Shown here piece after piece: positions 10,748-21,689 of a DNA stretch of 64,000 nucleotides. Each line of letters begins with the position of its first letter. The first letter of the stretch is position 1. Under the pieces are notes generated by a model, which was not told the origin of the DNA, did not search any database, and was given only the letters and a program-made list of their open reading frames with translations. The position numbers and the translations under genes were made by a program. This DNA comes from Pseudorasbora parva (Eukaryota > Chordata > Actinopteri > Cypriniformes > Gobionidae), in contig NC_090177.1 in NCBI RefSeq assembly GCF_024679245.1, positions 45,978,018 to 46,042,017 of the forward strand, read 5' to 3'.

Positions 10748-13700
10748 ATGGCGCCGCCGTGTTCGGTCGCCGTTCAGGTCGCTCCTCTGAGACTTTGCTT
10801 TTATTTATTATTCTACACTCTTTTGTTCTCGATTTTTACTAATCTATCATCAGCCTTGGTCTGCTATGATAGCAAAACACTTTTGGATATAGGTTATCGC
10901 TACACTGACCTGGTTCAAGACGCTTTCATCAATCCTCTGTGGCCACCTGAGATTCTTCGGAACGCCGAGTTGAACAAAGGCCACCCGACTCGTAGGCGAA
11001 GATTCAAAAAACACCGCGGAAAACGCGCTGGGATCCGCAACAGACTGAGGAAGAGAGCATTCAGTCCTCCTCTCCCGAGCATTCTGCTCGCAAATGTCCA
11101 ATCCTTGGAGAATAAGATGGACGATCTTAGAGCCAGGATAAGTTTTCAACGGGACATGAGAGACTGCAACATCTATTGTTTGTCCGAAACATGGCTCACG
11201 CCCGCGGTCCCGGACACAGCTGTGACGCCGTCTGAGAACTTCTCTGTTTTCCGGATGGACAGAACAGCCGAGGCTGGTAAAACCAAAGGTTTTAAGGGCG
11301 TTTTCACACCTGAAAGTCCGCACCAAGGTCCGAACCAAAGTTTGTGTTTGGACATTTGGTTCTATTTGGTTTGCTTTCACATTGCATTTATGTTAGCGCA
11401 CCAAAGAACTTTACATGACGCACTGGCGCCCTGTCGTCATCATCTATGTGGGCTGCATCTTAACATTGATTGGTTTGTTAGCGGACGTGCGTCTGACGTC
11501 AGTGTGTTGTCAATTCAGCGGCTAGCTTTGACAAGAATGAATGAACAGACGCATCGTTGCCAATACTGTTAATATTATGGCATTACTATCTGTAGCACCA
11601 ACTATACTCGAGGCAAATTCACCAAATGAACGTCCTCGTTGTGCAAACATTTTATCGGCGCAGACAGGAAAGGAGGAGCTCCTAGAAGATAGGCTTTTTA
11701 ACCAAACAATGTATTTTATTTTATAGCCTAGTTATGTTTAAATATTATAATGTTATTTTTAAATTTCATCTAGGCTATATTGATTATGAAACGTGCACAG
11801 ATGTGCAAAGACATCGAGTCAGAAATAATTTTGACCACTTCATTAGATTTGTTTTGTAGAAAGCTTTATTTTGTATCTTAATTTTAATAAATGTTTCATC
11901 ATTTGCCTGAATTTAATAAATAAGCTTAAATAAATAATATAGCAGACATCCCGTGACGGAGTGATCATTTGTGTTGCACATGAACTGGAGCGGTCTCATA
12001 ACTAAACTGAAACTCATAGTCAAGCAGAGCACGCTGTTCACGCGAGCTGACATGAGTACACAAGCGGTTCTGGTTAAAATGCTGCGCGATCACTGCTGCT
12101 TACATGTGCTGTGAGTTTAATCTGTGTTTTTTCACTAATCCTACACCAGAACTTCCTGTAAATGGTCTGAAAGTCCGAACTATACAGAAAATGCTTTCAC
12201 ACAAGAAACGAACCGAACCTTTGTTCAGTTTGGTCCGGACCGAGACTACCTCTTGACGTCGGACCAAATTTCGTCTGTTTGGTCCGGACCATGGTCCGAG
12301 GGAGGTTTCACACCTGTAATTTTGGTTCGTACCAAACTGAAAAGTCCGAAAATCCGGACCAAACAAGGTAGGTGTGAAAGCACCCTAAAACTCCACCGCG
12401 GAGTGTGTTTCATGATAAACAAGAAATGGTGCGATCCCAGAAACATCTCCATCCTTTCGCGATCCTGCTCGCCTCACCTGGAACATTTATCAATCATTTG
12501 CCGCCCATTCTATCTGCCTAGGGAGTTTTCTTCGGTCGTCGCCACTGTGGTTTATATTCCACCACAGGCAGACAATGGACTGGCTTTATCTGGCCTCCAT
12601 GATGCCATCAGCGGCTCCACAAACAGCCACCCCGATGCGGCTTTCGTCGTCGTGGGTGATTTTAACAAAGCCAACCTTAAGAAAGTATTGCCTAACTTTT
12701 ACCAACATGTCTCCTGTCCCACACGAGGAGCAAACACGCTGGATCACTGCTATTCTCTGTTTAAGAATGCCTACAAGGCTCGCTCAAAACCAGCCTTTGG
12801 TAAATCGGACCATGCCGCCATTTTCCTTACACCTGAGTACAAACAAAGGCTCGTTCAGGAACCCCCGGTGAGGCGGGAAGTTAAACGCTGGTCGCCTCAT
12901 TCAGAGATCACGCTACAGGCAGCTCTTGATGACGTTGACTGGGACATGTTCCGGTCGAGTTCATCCGACGTCAGCGAGTTCACTGATGTGGTGCTCTGCT
13001 TCATCAACACACTGACAGAGCAAGCCACACAAACAATAACTATAACGTCCTTCTCTAATCAGAAACCGTGGGTGGACAGTTCAATCCGCGCTGCAGTGAA
13101 CGCCCGCACTGCCGCATACAACGCCGGTCTACTAACAGGGAATATGAGTGATTATAAATCATCCTGTTATGCTCTCCGATGGCCGTTAAAGCCGCAAAGC
13201 TCCGTTATAGGGATCGCGTGGAGTCTTATTTCCAACTCAACGACTCCCGGCGGATGTGGCAGGGACTGAGGACCATCTGTGCTTTTGGAACGAAATCCTC
13301 TGCAGAAGTGAGAGCTGATCCGTTGCTTGTGAACGAGTTAAACTCTTTCTACGCTCGCTTTGATGGCAATCGTGGCAGCGCGACACCGCCGAGTGACACG
13401 TCAGACAGAATCACTCAGAGCTGCAACAATCACGTGATCTCTGTCTCGGAGGATGAAGTTCGTAGGACACTCAAACGTGTGGATGTTAGGAAAGCTGCTG
13501 GTCCGGATGGCGTTTCAGGTCGTGTCCTGCGGTCCTGTGCTGATCAGTTCGCTGGACTCCTCACATCCATCTTCAATGAGTCCCTTGCTATCTGTGGTCC
13601 CAACCTCATTCAAAAAATCCACCATCATCCCTGTCCCTAAGAACAGTAAACCCTCTTGCCTAAATGACTATCGCCCAGTGGCTCTCACGTCTTTAGTCAT

Positions 13701-14829
13701 GAAGGTCTTTGAGAGACTCATCAAAAACAACATTTGCTCCTCCATCCCTGACACCTTAGACCCTCTTCAGTTCGCCTATCGTCCCAATAGATCGACTGAA
13801 GATGCCATCTCTCACGTCCTCCACTCCTCCCTCACACACATCGACAGCAAGAATGGGAACTATGTAAGACTGCTATTTATTGACTATAGTTCAGCCTTTA
13901 ACACCATAGTTCCCATTAAGCTAACTAACAAACTCCTGGATCTCGGACTGAACTCTTCTCTCTGTCACTGGATTGAAGATTTCTTCATTGGCAGACCTCA
14001 GGTGGTGAGAGTAGGACAGTTCACCTCCACCTCCATCACCGTGAGTGTGGGAGCTCCACAGGGCTGTGTCCTCAGTCCCCTGCTCTACTCTCTCTACACG
14101 CATGACTGTTTGTCCACACACAGCTCCACCTCTGTCATCAAGTTTGCGGATGATACTGTTGTCCTGGGCCTCATTTCCAACAACAATGAGACCGCATACT
14201 TGGACGAGGTGGAGCAACTGACATCATGGTGCCAAGACAACTGTCTCCTTCTGAATGTGAACAAGACCAAAGAACTGATTGTGGACTTCAGGAAGAGACA
14301 GCAACGGTCATATTCCCCTCTCATGATCAGCGGGACACCAGTAGAGAGAGTGAGCAGCTTCAAATACCTGGGTGTGAACATCTCCGAGGACCTGACCTGG
14401 ACTGCACATATCCAGTCTCAGGTGAAAAAGGCCAGGCAAAGACTGTACCACCTGCGCCAGCTGAGGAAATTCCGGGTCTCACCAGCTATCCTGAAAACTT
14501 TCTATTCAGGGGCGATAGAAAGTTTACTGACTCAGTGCATCACAGCGTGGTATGGTAACAGCACCAGTCACGACTGCAAAGCCCTGCAAAGAGTGGTGCG
14601 CTTGTCCGAGCCCATCTCAGGGTCAGCTCTCCCGTCTCTGCAGGACATCTACATCAAACGATGCAGAGGTAGAGCTACAAAAATCATCAAGGACATTAAT
14701 CACCCGGCCAACCCCCACTTCACCCGGCTGCCTTCTGGTAAGCGCTTCCGTAGCCTGATGGCCAAAACTGAGAGACTCAGGAGGAGTTTCTTACCACAGG
14801 CCATCAGACTCCTGAACGCTGTCACTTAA
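10748..14829 (+). pseudogene. LINE ORF2-type polyprotein (endonuclease and reverse transcriptase), broken
   Basis: The first part (10748-11286) has the start of the AP-endonuclease: SILLANVQSLENKMDDLRAR and YCLSETWLTP. The frame resumes after the inserted MITE at about 12390 with VVATVVYIPPQADN, FVVVGDFNKANL and the SDHAAI end of the endonuclease. Frameshifts near 13175 and 13600 separate the linker. The reverse transcriptase follows to 14829: [48 protein letters not shown], then [10 protein letters not shown] with the catalytic Asp pair. A MITE insertion and two frameshifts make it inactive. Confidence 0.9.
11296..12385. mobile_element. MITE with TAA target duplication inside the LINE endonuclease
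   Basis: The ends are GGGCGTTTTCACACCTGAAA and, inverted, GGGTGCTTTCACACCTACCT. The flanking TAA at 11293-11295 and 12386-12388 fits the 3-bp TWA target of PIF/Harbinger transposons. Several internal GGTCCGGACC-like words repeat near both ends. No complete transposase frame is seen, so it is non-autonomous. Confidence 0.8.
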
Positions 14830-15600
14830 CTACATGTGACTTCACCTCACTCAGTATTAACAAACTCACACACTGATATTGCACTGCACTTTATTCTTGT
14901 GTTCCATGTAACTACTCATTATAATGCTGTTTGCACATTACACTCCTGCACTTCTGTTATCCACGTATTTATTTTTATAGTCTCCAGTTTACTTTTTCTC
15001 ACTTATTTTATTCCACATCTCTTATTTCTTTTACTTGATTTATTCATAATTCTACATATGTATATATATAGCACCTTATCCTATTCCTATTTTATCCTAT
15101 TCCTATTTTATAATTTATTGTGCTCTTTTTGTTAATTGTTATTTGCTGTCCATGGAGCGGACCTGTTTACATTTCACTGCCGGTTGTATTCTGTATAACT
15201 GTGTATGTGACAAATAAAACTCTTGAACTTGAACAATGTCACATGATTTCAGCAGTTTGGCACGCGATCCAAACTGCTGAAATCACGTGACATTGGCGAT
15301 CCGAATCATTAATTGATTCACTGATTCATGGCCGTTTGAATCTTTATTTGAGGTTTGAAAACAAACGCGGAAGAGAAGACAATGCTGAATAAAGTCGTAG
15401 TTTTTGTTATTTTTTGACCAAAATGTATTTTCGATGCTTCAAGAGACTCTAATTAACCCACTGATGTCTCATATGGACTACTTTGATGATGTTTTAAAGT
15501 CTACATAGTCTACATAGACTGCATATGCTCTGGGACTAAATATAAAATATCTTAAACTGTGTTCTGAAGATGAACAGAGGTCTTACGGGTGAGGAACGAC

Positions 15601-17027
15601 CAGTGGTGGAGGAAGTACTGAATCTCAGTACTTAAGTAAAAGTACAAGTAACCAGAGCCATATTTACTTAAGTAAAAGTAGAAGTACTACAACGACAATC
15701 CTACTTAAGTAAAAGTAAAAAAGTACTTGATTTTAAATGTACTTTTAGGGTTAGGGTTAGGGTTAGTACTGTAAAAGTACTTGTATAACAATTTATTCTC
15801 TTAATGTCTATATTCTAATAATTAAAAAGAAGAAAACAGTATGGGCTGTGGTCTTTTAATTAAGTTAGTTTTGGGTTAATGTAGGCTAATTGTGCGTATC
15901 ATCTGTTGCCCAGTTTACATTCTGACTCACAATATCAGGGCGATCTGCAGAGTTAAATATCAATATTCAGAAGTAACATTTTCATCAGCTTTGATGTATT
16001 TACATCTTCATATTTATGAGGATTAATCTTAAATATAGGATATGCTTCAGCTTTCCTTTTATATTCTTAAATTTGATCAATAAATTAAATTAGAATAATG
16101 CTAGCCTATATGGTTGTTAAATTAAATAATTTAGACTGACAAATTACAACTGCATTAAATAATGTTATGAGATTGTTTTAACTAGGCCTATACATTTTTA
16201 ATACAATAAGAAACGTTGGAAATAATCTTTAAACATGAAACTAAACTACCAGTAGGTGGCAGCAGGTCTTAATGAGTGAGTCATTGAGTCGGTTCTTCAA
16301 ACGGCTGATTCGTTCATGAATGAGGCAGTCGTTTACTAACAGGTCATTGAATCTTTGATTCAACCGATTCATTCGAACGCTGAATCATTCATTACACTAT
16401 TGCTGTGAGATGCGCTGTGGTTCTGATTTGGAAATATGATCTGATCTTGGAAATATTTTTGCTGCTGTAATAGAACGAAAGCAGTTTATATTGCATCTAA
16501 AATGTAAGTGACTAATTTTAATTAATTGTTTATGGAACTGTCATGAAATCAGTGTCACATTTTCAGTCGTGACGGTATTCAGGAAAACAGCACTCTTGGT
16601 CGTGTCTTGTGATGTTTTTTAACTGTATTATACGTTATCAAATATAAAAACCTTCACATTTTGAATATTTACTGCAGTATGTTACTGAGATTCTCTGTAC
16701 GAGCGGCGTTGGTTTGTTTCCATTTCTCCTCGAGAGGCTGCGCGATTGTCAACAGTGCAACCGTCAGTTCATACGTTAGCCTATTACCGGTATTATCCAT
16801 TAATTATCCGAACAAACCTTAATCTCGAGCCCTGAAACTGATCAGAAAATGTAACGAAATGCTGTAGAAATGAAGTGGAGTAGAAAGTAAAATATTTGCT
16901 GCAAAATGTAACGAAGTAAAAGTAAAAAGTATGCACTATTGATTCTACTTAAGTAAAGTACAGATACGTGAAAAATGTACTTAAGTAAAGTAACGAATTA
17001 TTTGTACTTCGTTACATTCCACCACTG
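15601..17027. mobile_element. hAT-type DNA transposon, 1427 bp, with 8-bp target duplication (copy A only)
   Basis: The ends are CAGTGGTGGAGGAAGTAC and, inverted, CAGTGGTGGAATGTAACG. The 8-bp flanks are GGAACGAC (15593-15600) and GGAGCGAC (17028-17035), one mismatch apart. Copy B reads straight across as GAGGAACGACATTAGGG near 42463-42479, so the empty site is present in this window. The inner ends are dense in ACTTAAGTAAAAGTA words. No transposase frame is present. Inverted fragments of the same family lie at 19440-19850 and 54290-54585. Confidence 0.95.
15746..15767 (+). repeat. Three interstitial telomere-type TTAGGG units inside the hAT element
   Basis: TTAGGG occurs three times in tandem (with a fourth partial TTAG). 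It lies between ACTTAAGTAAAAGT words and may have grown from the element's own sequence. Confidence 0.85.
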
Positions 17028-17092
17028 GGAGCGACATTAGGGTCAGTCATTAATGATATCAATTAAATTTTTAAGTGAACTAACCCTTTAAA

Positions 17093-17653
17093 GCTACACT
17101 GTGTGATATTTTTCCCCATCTAGTGGTGAAAAGGTATATGACCATCCAGTGAATAATAGTTTCTGTTCCTCTTAATTTCGATTTCGTTTCAACTCCTACA
17201 GTGGCCGATTTAGTCGTGGCTTCCAGTTCGACCTCTTCGGTGAGTGTTGCTTCAAGTGATGAGGTTACTTTTGAAAACTATTATAATTTGCAGTTATTTA
17301 ATTTACCAAATGATCTATGACCAAATTAATCTATGTAAAATGAATAATAGTTTGACGTTTTCGATATTTCTTTTACCAGTTCATTGCTAACATCAGCTAT
17401 CAGGTTCCCAGACGAATGCAAGCTAATCTTAGTAAAGTAACTTTTATCAGTGCTATCGTTATTCTGTATAAACGACATCACTAGCGTAAGGCAAACAAAT
17501 TATAATGCAATTAAAATATTAATCTCATGTTATCCGTCATAGAACATGGATTTATGTTATAAGGTAATCAATACTTTTTCATCATTGACGCCAGGAAAAC
17601 TATCCTAGATGTCGTTCTAGTGTCATGCACAGCACACCATGATATAATTAGCC
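17093..17653. mobile_element. TTTAAA-target DNA transposon, left part only (copy A)
   Basis: It begins GCTACACTGTGTGATATTTTTC after TTTAAA and matches copy B 43479-44040 until a gypsy LTR interrupts it. The rest of the element is missing here. The full element is seen in copy B. Confidence 0.8.
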
Positions 17654-18060
17654 TGTGGCAGGGGAGGCGTGGTTTTGCGGGATCGGCAGAGGGAGAGAGA
17701 ATGCGGAGCCGAGCGGGGCGTAAGTGGGTCAAGTGCAAATGAATAACACCTGTGTCTCATTGCAGTAATTGGCGTGGAGAGACGGCTTAAAAGCCACGGC
17801 AGAGAGAGACGAGAGAGAGAGAGAATTGGACTGGGACTGTGCGTGGCTGCTGTCTGAACTGGAAAGAACAGATCTGTTGCTGAGAGAAAAGAGAAAGAGC
17901 TTTGAGTGTTTTGAGCATAACGCCCACGTGCGTACTTTGTGTTTGATACTGAGTAATACAATTGCAAGTCCCAGTCACGCCGACCCCGCCTTCTTCCTTC
18001 CACCCACGAACCTAACCACACTGGTGCCGAAACCTGGGAGGAAGAAGTGTGCACGCCGCC

Positions 18061-18780
18061 ATGGAAACTCCGTCACACCACCCACTTGCGGACCTGGTGC
18101 AATCGCTCGCGGGCCTCCACCAGGAAACCCACCAGGATCTGCGGGCCGTCAGGGAGGAGCAGCAAAAGAGGTTCGAGGCGCTCCTCCAGGCCCGCGAGCT
18201 GTTCCGGAGCTGGATGGACCGGGAGGTTCAGGCCAGTCCCAGACCCGCCAGCGACTCGGCCGCCACCATCGCGCTCTTGAAGATGGGACCGATGGACGAC
18301 CCGGAGGTGTTCATCGACCTCTTCGAGAGGTCCGCCGCCGCTCGGGACTGGCCCAAGGATGACTGGCCAATGCGGCTCCTGCCCCTACTATCTGGAGAAG
18401 CGCAGGTAGCCGCCCACCAACTGCCAGTCAAGAACCTCCTGGTCTACGACGACCTCAAGCGCGCCATTCTGCAGCGGGTCGGCCGGACACCGGAACAGCA
18501 CCCCCAGCGGTTCCGGACTCTGGCGCTTGAAGAGTCCGGCCGGCCCTTCATCTTCGCGCACCAGCTCCGGGACTCGTGCCGCAAGTGGCTGATGGCCGGA
18601 GAATGCGACGTCGATCGTGTGGTGCTGGAGCAGTTCGTCCCGCGCAGTGGGTCCAGTGCCACCGCCCGGCATCGCTGGACCAGGCCATCCAGTTGGCGGA
18701 GGACCAGATGGTGGCGTGCAACGGGGTCGGCGAGCCCTTGCCAGTGGCTTCTCTCTCTCTCTTCTCCCCCCCCCCCTTGA
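18061..18780 (+). pseudogene. Gypsy gag (capsid region), truncated
   Basis: The gag starts at the ATG at 18061 (METPSHHPLADLVQSLAGLH), soon after the primer-binding site. A coiled Glu/Gln-rich N-terminus is followed by a SCAN-like capsid segment: DDPEVFIDLFERSAAARDWP, then WPMRLLPLLSGEAQVAAHQL. The frame is lost before the nucleocapsid zinc knuckle, where an inverted duplication (18774-18963) begins after a run of C and CT. In intact relatives gag coats the element's RNA in cytoplasmic particles. Confidence 0.85.
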
Positions 18781-18963
18781 TACTCACAGGTATCTGGTAC
18801 AGGCCAGCTTGATCGGGGCGGCTTGTGGCGCGTCGGGGACCCGGGACACTTCATTGATCGGTGCCCTTTGATGGACGTGGGGACGCTGGTCCGGGTCCCC
18901 GACGCGCCACAAGCCGCCCCCGATCAAGCTGGCCTGTACCAGATACCTGTGAGTATCAAGGGG
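18774..18963. repeat. Inverted duplication, about 70-bp arms, in the gypsy gag-protease junction
   Basis: Left arm 18774-18844 is the reverse complement of 18890-18963 with few mismatches; the loop is about 45 bases. The right arm is the original coding sequence (VPDAPQAAPDQAGLYQIPVS). The left arm is the extra copy and replaces the zinc-knuckle start. Confidence 0.9.
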
Positions 18964-19359
18964 GGTACCCATCAGGCTTTGGTGGATTCGGGGAGTAACC
19001 AAACCTCCATCCATCAAAGTCTGATTCCACCTAGGGCATTGGGTAACAGCCGCATGGTTAAGGTGAGGTGTGTGCACGGGGAAGTGGTGAACTATCCGTT
19101 GGTGCCCGTGGATATCCAATTTAGGGGACAAACGCATAGTGTTGAGGTTGCAGTTAACCCGCGCCTCCGGCATCCAATAATTCTGGGGACGAATTGGCCA
19201 GCGTTTAACAAATTATTAGGGCACTTATGTGTGGATGCCTCTTGGGGGAAGAACGGAAGTGGGAGGATAGCGGTTGCGCAGGCGGGATTCGGGACCGCCG
19301 GGGGCAGTTCCGGGGGAACAGAGCGCAATGGGACCGCCCATCTTCTCAGAGCGCGATGA
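18823..19359 (+). pseudogene. Gypsy nucleocapsid end and aspartic protease, partial
   Basis: The frame begins in remains of a zinc knuckle (RVGDPGHFIDRCPLM; its first cysteines are lost to the inverted duplication). It then holds a retropepsin-like segment with VDSGSNQTSIHQ, carrying the catalytic Asp-Ser-Gly, and HPIILGTNWPAFNKLL. It ends in a stop at 19359, earlier than in family members, because a small indel follows GGSSGGTERNG. The real frame continues a few residues as PIFSERDDFPLEQRD before the truncation. Confidence 0.85.
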
Positions 19360-19439
19360 CTTTCCCTTGGAACAGAGAGATAATTTTACTTGACTGACAG
19401 ACAAGAGCCGGATTAAAACAAAAAATAACTAGCGAATCA

Positions 19440-19850
19440 CCAAAATGCAAGAATGTTTGTGCATTAATTTAGTGTAAGTAGCGATCAATAGTGGACAATA
19501 TATAATGAACTGATGATAATAAGGTCGCGCTGTTGACGCTCGTGCAGCCTCTCGAGGAGAAATCACAACACTAGAGCGTTTTCCTGAATACCATCACGAC
19601 TGAAAATGACACTGATTTCATATGACAGCTCCATAAACAACTAATTAACATTCACTTTACGTCACTTACATTTTAGATGCAATATTTAGTGTTGTTGTTC
19701 TATTTCAGCAGTTAAAATCGTTCACAGCAGACCCGTAACACGTCTCACTCACAGCAAGTGTGAACGATTCAGTGTTTGAATGAATCGTTTGAATGAACGA
19801 CTCAGTGACTCACTCATTAAGATGGTCACATGCACATACTTTCCAACATT
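19440..19850. repeat. Inverted fragment of the 15601-type hAT element
   Basis: Reversed, it matches about 16250-16850, including CAGCCTCTCGAGGAGAAA and the GAATGAATCG-type words. Both termini are missing. Confidence 0.75.
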
Positions 19851-20019
19851 TCTTTTTGTCACTTGTAATGAAGCTGGATTATTAGTGAAATTATTAATAT
19901 CACAGAATGGTAATTATGGACTTTAGCCTGGATTGATGGTTCTTAATATCGCAATATATATCGTTGGGGGGAAAAATATCGCAATGTAATTTTTTTCCAA
20001 TATCGTACACCCCTATTGG

Positions 20020-20375
20020 GAACTGGTTTCTCCAAGATTTATTTTTCTCCATCATTCCCTGATGAGTTTTGGTTCCTTTGGTCGCCTTTGGCTTGGCTTG
20101 CTCAGTTGGGGGCACTAAAGTTATGATCCAAGTTATTCAACTAAATATACAAATAAAATTAATTAGGTCTTATTTAATTCTATAAACTATAATACTGATC
20201 TGCCAACATTTGGTATATTAAAATAAGCTGATAACGTCACTGTTTACTCCAGAACGACTGTACAGCTAAATAAAATTGTAGCAATATTATCCTGTTTGAC
20301 ACTGTAAAGCTGCTTTGAAGCAATCGTCATTGTAAAAGCGCGATATAAATAAAGTTGATTGATTGATTGATTGGA
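20020..20375 (+). mobile_element. L2 LINE 3'-end fragment
   Basis: It matches the 3' UTR of LINE #1 (8090-8464) and ends GCGCGATATAAATAAAGTTG followed by (ATTG)n. The preceding 130 bases (ending CGTACACCCC) look like the end of another repeat with an AATATCGCAATATATATCG core. Confidence 0.85.
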
Positions 20376-21090
20376 ACACCTGAATTAAATTTGGAGGGGT
20401 GTTCCAATTAATTTGGCAATATAGTATAGAGAAAAACATAACATGCATAACACAAATTACTGGTCATCCGTTCATCAACACAAGCCAAACTAGAGCGTTG
20501 GGAACTGTAGAATGAAGAGCTATTAGTAGAAAAGAGTTCATTATAAAGAGCATATTATGAGATATATTAAGCTTCTGAAAAATGCCCAACACTAACACGC
20601 AGACCACTTCTCAAGATCAGGTACGCCAATATTATTTATACAAAATATTCTTTATTGAACAATAATATTTCATGAACAATTAACAGGCATTATACAAATA
20701 ATAAGAAATTTGTACAATAGCAAACAGACATTCAGTCAAAAGTTGAATAAAAATAAGTTATCAAAATTAACTTTGCCCTCAATCATTGATCGGACTACAC
20801 CATCTACATTGCATTTACATGTGTGGTCACCAAAAACTGCTAGATGCAAATGTTACTGCCTCAAAACGAGGAGCCAGGGGCTACCAGGGCTACAAAGTTG
20901 CTTAAAGTTGAAGACCCCTGTGAATGAACGTGTAGATAAATAGTGTAGGAGCTCGACTTGCGTGAAGAAATTCATCATAAATGTGCATTAAAACAGTTTT
21001 TTAAGTGACGCAACGGCCGGTAAACATCGTCTCTTCGTAATGGAGTCAGACAGTGAAGAGGTTGCAGTTGGGATAAATGTCAACTCTTAA
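20376..21090. other. Non-coding, a Tc1 end fragment and AT-rich sequence
   Basis: The first 60 bases (GGAACACCTGAATT and TTTGGCAATATAGT) look like a Tc1-like terminus. Nothing else recognisable is seen. A 77-codon frame at 20710-20943 has no family resemblance. Confidence 0.4.
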
Positions 21091-21685
21091 GGCCTTTGCA
21101 CACTGAGTCCGTAATTCGCATGCGAAATTAACGCATGTCAAAAAATAAATTCGACCTCACGTTATGTCAATCACACTTGCACAGCTGCCTCCGAAACTTT
21201 CGTCCATCAAAAGGGACAGGACGATTTTCTGCGTTTTCGCATTCGTAAAAACGCATTTTGAGAGATGTTTTGACAACTCAGAGCCACCATACATATTATT
21301 CTAGCAAAAATACCACAACTATTATTATATCCGCTATAATTATAGCACATCAAGTCTGTGTGTGTGTGTGTGTGTGCGATCGGATCCATAGACATACTGC
21401 CAGGTGTTCAGGATCAATTGATTCATGGAAATTAGTGGTCTTCTTTTTAATACGTGGCTCTAGTATCGCTAGCAAAGCATCAAACTGAGCCACTGAAACT
21501 TTGGATCGGTCGGTCTGGATCCCGCTTGATAAGGAGGGGAAACTCTCCTCTCTACGCGATCGCAGGAGTGGATGAACAATATCCGCATCGGACTCAGTGT
21601 GCAAGGTCTCTGTGCGTGACACGTTTTTCGGATCACGAATATGAAAAAACGCATCGCGAAAATATCGGCCTCAGTGTGCAAAGAC
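21091..21685. mobile_element. MITE with CTTTGCACACTGAG terminal inverted repeats
   Basis: The left end is GGCCTTTGCACACTGAGTCC. The right end inverted is AGTCTTTGCACACTGAGGCC. Internal words such as CGCATTTTGAG and AAAAACGCATCGCGAA also mirror. A (GT)n run lies at about 21355-21375. The target duplication is not clear. Confidence 0.7.
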
Positions 21686-21689
21686 TGCA

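Larger units (their letters stand above)
10725..15236 (+). mobile_element. Rex1/CR1-like LINE (copy A only), containing a MITE
   Basis: This insertion lies in the centre of the TTAA MITE and is missing in copy B. It starts near the CpG-rich CAAGATGGCGCCGCC and ends in AATAAAACTCTTGAACTTGAAC. An endonuclease-reverse transcriptase frame fills most of it, and a 3' UTR runs from 14830. It appears nearly full length. The clade is my judgement from the RT sequence and tail and could be wrong within the CR1 group. Confidence 0.85.
10418..17087. mobile_element. TTAA-target MITE (copy A), split by a LINE and a hAT element
   Basis: The ends are GGGTTAGTTCAC at the left and GTGAACTAACCCT at the right, flanked by TTAA at 10414-10417 and 17088-17091. 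The arms mirror each other over about 300 bases: CCTCACCCGTAAGACCT on the left, AGGTCTTACGGGTGAGG on the right. Removing the LINE (about 10725-15236) and the hAT element (15601-17027) leaves a palindromic element of under 1 kb. A TTAA target fits piggyBac-type or Kolobok-type transposons; no transposase is present. The copy B version (42038-42526, 489 bp) has lost part of its left arm. Confidence 0.85.
1..17653 (+). repeat. Segmental duplication, copy A (left end outside window)
   Basis: Base 1 matches base 28874 of copy B, and co-linear matching runs on, broken by insertions, to 17653, which pairs with 44040. Matching blocks by eye: 1-2548 with 28874-31381; 2925-5289 with 31934-34262; 8464-8957 with pieces of 34262-40543; 9366-9691 with 40546-40862; 9692-10530 with about 41327-42155; 15275-15600 with about 42153-42470; 17036-17653 with about 43427-44040. 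In the first kilobase I count only a handful of substitutions. Homology on the right stops where a gypsy LTR begins in this copy. The left boundary lies outside the window. Whether this is a tandem duplication or an assembly of two haplotypes cannot be settled by reading, but the different insertions in each copy argue for two real loci or alleles. Confidence 0.93.
17654..19385 (+). mobile_element. Truncated Ty3/gypsy retrotransposon (5' LTR, gag, protease)
   Basis: An LTR runs from TGTGGCAGGGGAGG (17654) to CCTAACCACA (18020), 367 bp, with TTAAAAGCC near 17788 as a possible TATA region. The primer-binding site TGGTGCCGAAACCTGGGAG follows at 18022-18040. The gag and protease frames follow. 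Sequence stops being gypsy-like near 19385, just after FSERDDFPLEQRD, where pol would continue; RT, RNaseH, integrase and the 3' LTR are absent. It interrupts the duplication backbone in copy A only. Confidence 0.88.

Noticed and set aside
10850..11380. 176-codon minus-strand frame
   Set aside because: Antisense to the LINE endonuclease and the MITE end.
15746..15767. True telomere or chromosome end
   Set aside because: Only three TTAGGG units inside a transposon, with normal sequence on both sides.
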